Shown here: in pieces, positions 1 to 5,396 of the stretch | Position numbering within the stretch: position 1 is the stretch's first letter | How the letters are laid out: each line of letters begins with the position of its first letter | Assembly: GCA_964626795.1 (NCBI GenBank) | Contig: CAZVIQ010000030.1 | Location: forward strand, 1-9,641 | Length of the DNA stretch: 9,641 bases | Reading direction: 5' to 3' | Source: RGIG1840 sp964626795 | GTDB taxonomy: Bacteria > Bacillota_I > Bacilli_A > RF39 > UBA660 | Translations under genes and position numbers: made by a program | The notes under the pieces: generated by a model | Databases searched by the model: none | What the model saw: only the letters and a program-made list of their open reading frames with translations | What the model was told of the DNA's origin: nothing

Positions 1-36
1 TGTGGGCAATCCTCGCGGGGCGTGGGCCTCAGTTTC
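1..36 (+). repeat. DGR variable repeat (VR), 3' end with IMH
   Basis: Bases 1-36 align without gaps to 308-343. In the left part the differences fall only at template adenines: A313 to G6, A318 to C11, A321 to C14 and A322 to G15. Then comes the GC-rich block (16-28), which corresponds to the initiation-of-mutagenic-homing (IMH) site. VR and TR differ there at T23/C330 and downstream at G32/A339, after which similarity fades (bases 37 and 38 already differ). Fixed differences between IMH and its TR counterpart (IMH*) are a known DGR property that makes retrohoming one-way. Most of the VR is left of the window. Confidence 0.85.
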
Positions 37-118
37 TCTAAAATCTTGTATCACCGTTTCTGGAGGAAACGGTAGTAAATCCACACCATATGTACTGTCA
101 GATAGTGCCTGCACATAA
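2..118 (+). CDS. DGR target (variable) protein, C-terminal fragment
   Basis: The last 38 codons of a gene whose start lies left of the window; the frame is open from base 2 and stops at TAA 116-118. The first codons (V-G-N-P-R-G-A-W-A-S) lie in the variable repeat and match, codon for codon, what the template repeat at 309-338 would encode in the same frame (V-D-N-T-N-G-A-R-A-S). The tail after the variable part includes SLKSCITVSGGNGS and TPYVL. This kind of tail is common in Bacillota DGR targets, whose C-terminal domain usually has a C-type-lectin/FGE-like fold that displays the variable residues on a ligand-binding surface. That fold is inferred from family knowledge, since only the end of the domain is visible. 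The N-terminal part, which would show whether the protein is secreted or surface anchored, is outside the window. Confidence 0.8.
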   Translation: MGNPRGAWASVSLKSCITVSGGNGSKSTPYVLSDSACT

Positions 119-130
119 CTATAACAAGGT

Positions 131-156
131 GTCCTCGGAAAACCCTTTCCGAGGAC
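131..156 (+). other. Hairpin/cruciform downstream of the VR
   Basis: A perfect inverted repeat: GTCCTCGGAAA (131-141) pairs over 11 bp with TTTCCGAGGAC (146-156) around the 4-nt loop ACCC. It lies 12 bases after the target stop codon. It is not followed by a T-run (the next bases are CGTATAAAAAAG), so it is a poor intrinsic terminator. In the Bordetella phage DGR, a GC-rich stem with a 4-nt loop just downstream of the VR is needed for efficient retrohoming as a DNA cruciform; this element has the same design and relative order. That role is an inference by analogy. It lies about 95 bases past the IMH, farther than in the phage. Confidence 0.65.
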
Positions 157-227
157 CGTATAAAAAAGTATTAACTTTCAAATGAAAGAATAATATAGGG
201 ATAAGTTAATTAAAGAAGCGCTACCTT

Positions 228-345
228 TGTCTTTCGCCGTATAACTGGAATGGGTCGAATGCGAACGAGTTCAATGTGAATTCGTCGGGTAATCTGAACA
301 ACAACAATGTGGACAATACTAACGGGGCGCGGGCCTCAATTTCCT
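228..345 (+). repeat. DGR template repeat (TR)
   Basis: A non-coding template read into RNA and copied, with errors at adenines, by the RT to make cDNA that replaces the VR. Its right end (308-343) aligns with the VR in the target gene. Read in the target frame it has no stop and encodes an Asn-rich stretch beginning at TGG 246 (W-N-G-S-N-A-N-E-F). Between 246 and 323, 12 of 26 codons are AAT or AAC, the codons DGR templates favour because mutating both adenines reaches many amino acids and never creates a stop. It ends in the GC block 323-335 (13 G/C in a row), the IMH* counterpart. The left boundary is approximate because the matching VR is off the window. It is far more GC-rich than the surrounding DNA. 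Confidence 0.88.
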
Positions 346-350
346 TTGAT

Positions 351-443
351 ATTCAGGGCAGGGAAAAGTATAAATTCATAACTAAGGTTATAATAGAATT
401 TATTATTTAAAAAGGAAACAAATTTATCCCTGGTATTTATACC
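351..443 (+). other. Structured spacer downstream of TR (part of the TR RNA)
   Basis: Between the TR and the first downstream gene there is no ORF, but there is visible secondary structure. ATAAATTC (370-377) pairs with GAATTTAT (396-403), enclosing ATAAC (378-382) paired with GTTAT (387-391) around the loop TAAG. CAGGG (359-363) can close the whole unit with CCCTG (428-432). In the Bordetella phage DGR, the spacer just 3' of the TR is an essential part of the RNA that binds RT-Avd and primes cDNA synthesis. A structured spacer here fits that role, but the function is inferred and pairings were found by eye without energy calculation. Confidence 0.45.
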
Positions 444-507
444 AAAAAAGCAGTAAAAAACAGTGGTTTAGTAGAAATATTCGAAAACTCGCTTGTTTTT
501 GTTAGTT

Positions 508-537
508 AAGTAGTACAATTTTTTTGTGCTACTTTTT
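508..537 (+). terminator. Terminator-like hairpin after the TR RNA
   Basis: AAGTAGTACA (508-517) pairs with TGTGCTACTT (525-534) over 10 bp with one G-T wobble, around a 7-nt A/T loop. The hairpin runs directly into T535-537. It lies about 190 bases after the TR and 31 bases before the first accessory gene, so it could define the 3' end of the TR RNA, separating it from the protein-coding transcript or partly attenuating read-through. The T-tract is short, so termination strength is uncertain. Confidence 0.5.
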
Positions 538-567
538 AAATTATAGTTTAAGAAGGAGAGTTGAAAA

Positions 568-921
568 GTGAGTAAGTTAAGTGATTTATATTTTGAATGT
601 AAAAAGAAAAATAGTAACAAAATATATTTATTTAAGAATGGAAATTTTTATATATGTTTGGGAGAGGATGCAATAATTTTAAATAAAGAACTAGATTTAA
701 AATTAATAAATTTTACAAATAATTTAATGAAGTGTGGATTCCCAATAAATGTATTAAATAAATATACTAAATTTATTAATTTATTAAATTATGAATATGA
801 AATAATATATTCTAATATATCAGATTATATAATTAATGAAATTAAAAGTGTTGATATTGTTAATGCAGATGAAGCATTAGAAAAACTAAGAGAATATAAG
901 AGGATGATTACTGATGAATAA
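568..921 (+). CDS. MutS domain-I-like DGR accessory protein (MSL type)
   Basis: A 117-residue protein resembling only the N-terminal mismatch-recognition domain of MutS. Residues 19-45 (KIYLFKNGNFYICLGEDA and on to ELDLKL) follow the MutS pattern of a hydrophobic strand, F-x-x-G-D-F-Y-E, then E/D-D-A and L-x-L-x-L. Residues 56-81 (CGFPINVLNKYTKFINLLNY) follow the MutS GxPxH...Y..KL...G block. There are no clamp, lever or ATPase domains, and the length fits a stand-alone domain. The mismatch-reading F-x-E motif keeps Phe (F27), but its Glu is replaced by Ile (I29), so it may bind nucleic acid without canonical mismatch reading. The start is GTG 568, set by AAGGAGAG at 553-560. Its stop overlaps the avd start by 8 bases, so the two are probably translationally coupled. 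MutS-like (MSL) accessory genes have been reported in DGRs; what they do is not known. Confidence 0.72.
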   Translation: MSKLSDLYFECKKKNSNKIYLFKNGNFYICLGEDAIILNKELDLKLINFTNNLMKCGFPINVLNKYTKFINLLNYEYEIIYSNISDYIINEIKSVDIVNADEALEKLREYKRMITDE

Positions 922-1254
922 TTTTAAAATTATAGATAAATTAAATGGTTAACAGATTATATAAATAAATATATATTTGCTGGTTTTCCTAAAAAAGAGT
1001 TATCTTTAAAAATAAAACTTGATGATAATTTATATGGTTTGCTCGAAAATATTATGAGAGCAAATTTGAATGTAGGGAATATTAGGAATAAATATCAAAA
1101 AGAAGCACTTTTGAATATAAGTTTAATAGATTATTATTTAGGTTATTTATTAGAAAGAAAGATTATTAAGAAAAAAAGATTTATTTCCTCAGTCAATGCT
1201 TTAAATACAATTAGAAAAATGCTGTATGGTTGGATTGATGAAAAGGAAAAATAA
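914..1254 (+). CDS. avd: Avd, DGR accessory variability determinant (one-base frameshift)
   Basis: Avd forms a basic pentameric barrel of four-helix-bundle subunits that binds RT and the TR RNA and is needed for mutagenic homing. ATG 914 has AGAGGA at 899-904, but this frame stops at 950-952 after 12 codons (MNNFKIIDKLNG). Restoring one base near 946 (AAATGG to AAATTGG) joins it to an open frame continuing WLTDYINKYIFAGFPKK to TAA 1252-1254, giving 113 residues, normal for Avd. Family features include the FPK segment, the helix around LYGLLENIMRAN, the basic IIKKKRF stretch and the terminal GW. As written, only the fragment from ATG 1039 onward is open, and it lacks the first helix. The end overlaps the RT start. 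The missing base may be a real mutation or an assembly error. Confidence 0.75.
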
Positions 1255-2352
1255 TTTATGTAAAGATATTTTATTATATGAAAATGCTTTATTAATATAT
1301 AAGAAGATTAAAAGTAATATGAAAAATAAAAAAGAAATATTTAAATTTAACGAAAACTTAAATCAAAATATATTAGATATTTTGATTAAGTTAAAAGATG
1401 AAAAATATAGATTTTCAAAATATAATATATTTTTAATCCAGGAACCAAAATATAGACTTATAATGAGTGAAAATATAAATGATAAAATAGTAAATCATTT
1501 AATAAGTAAATATATTTTGATACCTAGTTTAGAAAAATCTTTAATTGATACTAATGTAGCAACTAGAGTAAATAAAGGAAGTGAATATGCACTAAATAAA
1601 ATAAAAAAATATTTAAATAAATTAAAATTTAAAAATTCTGTTTATGTACTTAAAATAGATATTAAAAAATATTTTTATAATATTGATCATAAAATACTTT
1701 TAAATTTATTGGATAAAAAATAAAAGATAAAAAAAGTTTTTCTATTATTGAAGATGTTATTAATACAACTAATTTAAATTATATAAATGAAGAAATAGGG
1801 TATAAAAAGAATAATGAAATATATAGAATTAAAGGATTAAATATATCAGAAAAATTAAAAGAAAATTTAATTAAAGAAGTTTCATCTATTCCATTATATA
1901 TTAAAGATAAAGGACTTCCTATAGGAAATATGACAAGTCAAATTTTGGCAATATATTATTTAAATGAAGTAAATCATTATATTAAAGAAAATCTTGGGTT
2001 TAAGTACTATATTAGATATATGGATGATTTAATAATATTGAGTGAAGATAAGGCACGATTAGAGTGGGGATTAAATAAAATTAAAAACATGTTAGATAAA
2101 TATAAACTTGAAGCAAATAGTAAAACTAAGATTTATGATTTGAGTAAAGGATTCAAATTTTTAGGTTATAAAATAAATATTAAAAATAATAGTGTATTTA
2201 TTAAAGCTAATAATAAGACAAACAGAAAGATTAAGAAAAGATTAAAATCGTTAATGGAAAGTAATCTAAACAAATACAAATTATCTCTTTCTAGTTATAA
2301 AGGATATTTTTTAAGAATCAGTAAATGTTTTCTTGATAGTAAAAATAATTGA
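1238..2352 (+). CDS. DGR reverse transcriptase (one-base frameshift)
   Basis: The enzyme that copies the TR RNA into adenine-mutagenised cDNA. ATG 1238 lies inside the end of avd (17-base overlap); upstream ATG 1226 is also in frame, and neither has a strong ribosome binding site. The frame is open to TAA 1721-1723, and the rest continues one frame back to TGA 2350-2352. Adding one A to the A-run 1715-1720 gives a continuous protein of 371 residues. Motifs in restored numbering: motif A KIDIKKYF (catalytic D141), YMDD at 261-264 (catalytic Asp pair), and IGNMTSQ at 229-235. The last is the IGxxxSQ form that marks DGR reverse transcriptases, where group II intron RTs have QGxxxSP. The C-terminal SYKGYF resembles the thumb-region SWxGH block of the family. 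There is no maturase or endonuclease domain. As written, motif A and the YMDD box lie in separate frames, so the product would be inactive unless the break is an error or is bypassed. Confidence 0.85.
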
Positions 2353-2442
2353 GTTGAGTAGAAGTTGATATAGAAAGAAGTAGTAACTAACGTAGTTAAA
2401 TGTTCTATAGTTATTATAATATTTACTTAAAGACTACAATGA

Positions 2443-2488
2443 TTTTATTTATTTTTTAGTGAAAATATAGTAAAATAAGTATAGGTGA
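2443..2488 (+). promoter_or_regulatory. Possible ligA promoter and ribosome binding site
   Basis: TATAGT (2466-2471) resembles a -10 box with TTTTAT (2443-2448) at 17 bp as a poor -35 box. AGGTGA (2483-2488) lies four bases before ATG 2493 and fixes the ligA start. The 140 bases between RT and ligA also contain TATAAT at 2415-2420 and a short inverted repeat (TAACTA 2384-2389, TAGTTA 2393-2398). In such AT-rich DNA these matches are weak evidence. Confidence 0.3.
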
Positions 2489-2492
2489 AAAC

Positions 2493-4575
2493 ATGGAAAG
2501 AATAAACGAATTAATAGAAATATTGAATAAGGCAAATTATGAATATTATATACTTGATAACCCCACATTAACTGATCAGGAATATGATAAATACTTAAGA
2601 GAACTTATAAATTTAGAAGAAAAGTATCCTGAGTACATCAGAGAAGATTCTCCCACTAAAAGAGTTGGAGGAGAAGTTGCTGATTCATTTAAAAAATTGA
2701 TACACAGCATTCCTATGATGAGTTTATCTAATGTTTTTAATGAAGAAGAGATTATATCTTTTGATAATAGAATAAAGAAAGAATGTGTAACTCCTGAATA
2801 TGTTTGTGAATATAAAATAGATGGTCTTTCTATTTCATTAAACTATAAAAACGGTGTTCTTTTTAGTGCGGCAACAAGAGGAGATGGAGTAACTGGGGAA
2901 GATGTAACAGAAAATGTTAAAACAATAAGAACTATACCGCTTAAATTAAATAAAAATATAAATATTGAAGTGCGTGGAGAGGTATTTATGAATAAAAGCA
3001 CTTTAATAAAATTAAACGAGGAAAGAGAAGCAAAAGGAGAACCGCTTCTTCAAAACTGTAGGAATGCAGCAGCTGGTTCTTTAAGACAGCTGGATCCAAA
3101 AATTGCTGCTAAAAGACAACTGGATAGTTTTATATATCATTTGCCTAATCCTGAAGAATACGGAATAAAAACTCAATATGAATCTTTAATGTTTTTAAAA
3201 TCTTTAGGTTTTAAGACAAATGAAAACAGTATTCTGGTTAAAAACATAGATGAAGTTATGAAATTTGTGGATGAAGCATATGAAAAAAGGAATGATCTTC
3301 CTTATGAAATAGATGGAATTGTTATAAAAGTAAATGACTTGAAACAGCAGGAAGAGCTTGGTTTTACTGCTAAATATCCTAAGTGGGCAACTGCCTATAA
3401 ATTTCCTGCAGAAGAAGTGATTACAAAGCTTAGAGATATAATTTTTACTGTAGGAAGAACTGGACAAATTACTCCAAATGCAGTACTTGATCCGGTTTTA
3501 GTCGCGGGTTCAACTGTTAGAAGAGCAACCCTACATAATCAGGAATATATAATGGAAAAAGAACTTATGATTGGTGATGATGTAGTCGTTTATAAAGCAG
3601 GAGATGTTATACCTGCAGTCTTAAAACCTGTTAAAGAAAGAAGAACTGGTAAAGAAGTTCCATTTAAAATGATAGAAGAATGCCCAATGTGTAAAGAAAA
3701 ACTTTCTAAAAAAGAAGGAAATGTTGATTACTTTTGCTTTAATAAAATGTGCCCTAAAAAGAATATTGAATCTTTAATACATTTTGCATCTAAAAACGCA
3801 ATGAATATTGAAGGATTAGGAGAAAGAATAATAGAAGATTTTTATAATTTAAAAATTATATATGATTATGTTGATATTTATAAATTAAAAGATAAGAAAG
3901 ATGAGTTAATTGAGTTAGAAGGTTTTGGAGTAAAAAGTACTTTAAATTTNNNNNNNNNNTATTATAAAATCATTTTCTGATATTTATAAATTAAAAGATA
4001 AAGAAGAAGAACTTATTGAACTTGAGGGATTTGGAAATAAAAAAGTTAATAATCTTTTAACAGCTATAGAAAATAGTAAAAAGAATTCTTTAGAAAGATT
4101 ATTATTTGCTATTGGAATAGAAGGTATCGGAGAAAAAACAGCAAAAGTACTTTCTAAAAAATATAAAACTTTAGATAATATTAAAAACACTACTTTTGAA
4201 AGTTTAATTGGAATAAAAGATATTGGAGATATTTTATCAAAAAATGTAATTGAATATTTTAATAAAGAAGAAAATCTTATAGAAATAGAAAAATTAAAAC
4301 TACTTGGTATTAATACAGATTATAGTGGTAAAATTTTAGATACTAATATAAATTTTGAAAATAAAAAATTTGTAATAACTGGGTCTTTTGAAGAGTTTTC
4401 CAGAGACGAAATAAAAGAAAAAATAGAAAACTTTGGTGGCTTTACAAGTGAATCTGTTTCAAAAAATACAAATGTAGCTATAGTAGGTGATAATCCCGGT
4501 AGTAAATATGAGAAAGCCAAAGAGCTTGGAATTGAAATTTGGGATAAAAATAAGTTAATAGAAAATTTAAAATAA
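2493..4575 (+). CDS. ligA: NAD-dependent DNA ligase LigA, crossed by an assembly gap
   Basis: Seals nicks in DNA during replication and repair, using NAD+ to adenylate its active-site lysine. Domains in order: an N-terminal NAD-binding Ia domain (ANYEYYILDNPTLTDQEYD), the nucleotidyltransferase domain with KIDG at 108-111 (catalytic K108) and EIDGIVIK at 272-279, an OB fold (VGRTGQITPNA), a four-cysteine zinc finger (C397, C400, C415, C420), helix-hairpin-helix repeats, and a C-terminal BRCT domain (KFVITGSFEEFSRDEI to the end). ATG 2493 follows AGGTGA. The frame runs to the N run at 3950-3959 and resumes one frame over at 3961, ending at TAA 4573-4575. The 95 bases on either side of the gap encode the same HhH segment twice. 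Counting it once gives 658 residues, the normal LigA size, so the gap is not missing sequence. Confidence 0.95.
3855..4055 (+). other. 10-N scaffold join flanked by a duplicated, divergent 95-bp segment
   Basis: N bases occupy 3950-3959. The segment 3855-3949 (IIYDYVDIYKLKDKKDELIE and onward) and the segment 3961-4055 (IIKSFSDIYKLKDKEEELIE and onward) are two versions of one ligA region; the first 22 bases from GATATTTATAAATT are identical and the rest diverge. By eye 10 of 31 residues differ. LigA normally has this segment once. The simplest reading is that two contigs that should overlap were placed end to end, possibly from different strains or species. Confidence 0.8.
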
Positions 4576-4626
4576 CAAAAAACGGCAAAGTTTGTGCTTG
4601 AATAAGTAGCTTGATAATGATAAAAT

Positions 4627-4651
4627 CACTTTACAAAGGTAGAGTGTTTTT
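4627..4651 (+). terminator. Rho-independent terminator of ligA
   Basis: CACTTTAC (4627-4634) pairs with GTAGAGTG (4639-4646) over 8 bp with one wobble, around the loop AAAG, followed directly by five T (4647-4651). It lies 51 bases after the ligA stop in the sense orientation. Confidence 0.75.
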
Positions 4652-4653
4652 AT

Positions 4654-4794
4654 ATGAAAAAATACAATAACAAATTTTTAGCAGTAGGCTTTTCATAACA
4701 GGAATTATAATATTAACAATTATAGGTTTTCACTGTAACTAGTCGAAATGTAGAAAAAGTATCACCTTATACTTTAAATGACAATAATTGTTAA
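4654..4794 (+). pseudogene. Possible decayed small membrane/secreted ORF
   Basis: ATG 4654 opens MKKYNNKFLAVGFS and stops at TAA 4696. If one T is added to the T-run 4690-4693 the frame continues as a hydrophobic stretch (FFITGIIILTIIG). If one T is removed near 4727-4730 it returns to the first frame and reads TVTSRNVEKVSPYTLNDNNC to TAA 4792-4794. The composite of about 46 residues looks like a signal or anchor sequence with a short tail. The ATG directly follows the ligA terminator with no clear ribosome binding site, so it may be a remnant or chance. The rest of the 310-base stretch 4576-4885 holds the terminator and a promoter-like site but no other gene. Confidence 0.3.
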
Positions 4795-4859
4795 AAGTAT
4801 CTAAATATGAAAGGATATCTTTTTCTTACTGTAAACTAGTAATGAAGAATAAAATATTG

Positions 4860-4880
4860 TATAATAACTATGCCGAGGTG
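4860..4880 (+). promoter_or_regulatory. Putative -10 box and ribosome binding site for the 4886-8180 operon
   Basis: TATAAT (4860-4865) is a perfect -10 box preceded by TG (4858-4859), close to an extended -10. No convincing -35 box is seen. GAGGTG (4875-4880) lies five bases before ATG 4886. The leader would be short, but this is the only promoter-like site between the ligA terminator and the operon. Confidence 0.4.
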
Positions 4881-4885
4881 TGAAA

Positions 4886-5386
4886 ATGGAAAAGAAAACA
4901 AAATTAAAAACAAAGTCAAAAATAAAGTCAAAAATAAAGTCAAATAAAATAATGCTGATTTTACTAAGTATTATTGTAATAGGAGTTATTTTAATATTTT
5001 ATGGTTTAATAAGATACTTTTACTTAGGTAATGGGAATAATAAATATGGTAATAGAACTAATGATATTGAAAAATATGAAATAAGTAAAAAAGACAAGGA
5101 AAAAGTAATTGATTTATATGATGATATATCTTCTGTAGGTAAAGTTGAAATTGATATAAAAGGTAAAATCATATACATTACGATAGATTTTGTAGAAAAC
5201 ATTAAATTAGACGACGCTAAAGGACTTGCTGTAAAATCTTTAGAAGGTTTTTCAGATAAAGTTAAATCCTATTATGATATGCAGTTTATTTTAACTGGAA
5301 ATAGTCTTGAAGAAGAAGGAAATCTATTTCCAATAATGGGATCTAAAAACAAAAATAACTCGCAGATAATATGGATAAAGAGTTAA
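4886..5386 (+). CDS. Small membrane-anchored protein of unknown function
   Basis: A 166-residue protein whose family is not recognised. Residues 1-21 are highly basic and repetitive (KTKLKTKSKIKSKIKSNK). Residues 22-46 form one hydrophobic segment (IMLILLSIIVIGVILIFYGLI), and by the positive-inside rule the rest (47-166) would lie outside the membrane. The outer part contains a small alpha/beta-looking stretch (VEIDIKGKIIYITIDF, then a helix-like DDAKGLAVKSLEG and a strand MQFILTG). ATG 4886 was chosen over GTG 4880 because GAGGTG is itself the ribosome binding site. The stop is 10 bases before the start of the GGDEF-protein gene, so the two are very likely co-transcribed; a role as a partner of that receptor is a guess from position only. 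Confidence 0.7.
   Translation: MEKKTKLKTKSKIKSKIKSNKIMLILLSIIVIGVILIFYGLIRYFYLGNGNNKYGNRTNDIEKYEISKKDKEKVIDLYDDISSVGKVEIDIKGKIIYITIDFVENIKLDDAKGLAVKSLEGFSDKVKSYYDMQFILTGNSLEEEGNLFPIMGSKNKNNSQIIWIKS
4912..4947 (+). repeat. 12-bp tandem repeat in the coding region
   Basis: Unit AAAGTCAAAAAT occurs at 4912-4923 and 4924-4935, with a third partial copy at 4936-4947 that diverges near its end. It encodes the Lys/Ser/Ile repeat (KSKIKSKIKS) of the cytoplasmic tail in front of the membrane segment. Copy number could vary by slippage in 12-bp steps without breaking the frame. Confidence 0.6.
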
Positions 5387-5396
5387 GAGGGAAGTA

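Noticed and set aside
131..156. Hairpin read as a rho-independent terminator of the target gene
   Set aside because: The stem is strong, but the bases after it are CGTATAAAAAAG rather than a T-run; a DGR structural element fits better, although some termination cannot be excluded.
175..188. Short inverted repeat CTTTCA/TGAAAG as an operator
   Set aside because: Six-base arms with a two-base centre in AT-rich DNA are expected by chance, and no regulator or clear promoter is tied to it.
1238..2352. Reverse transcriptase from a group II intron or retron
   Set aside because: The IGxxxSQ form of the motif, the absence of maturase and endonuclease domains, and the adjacent TR/VR pair and Avd all point to a DGR. 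No intron RNA domains or retron msr/msd structure were seen.
3204..3467. Reverse-strand ORF inside ligA
   Set aside because: It lies wholly opposite conserved LigA sequence, has a composition typical of an antisense shadow and has no recognisable motif.
3984..4520. Reverse-strand ORFs opposite the 3' half of ligA
   Set aside because: Antisense shadows of the HhH and BRCT regions with no family features.
5020..5202. Reverse-strand ORF opposite the small membrane protein
   Set aside because: A Ser/Leu-rich antisense shadow without a ribosome binding site or motif; the forward frame has a start, a ribosome binding site and operon context.
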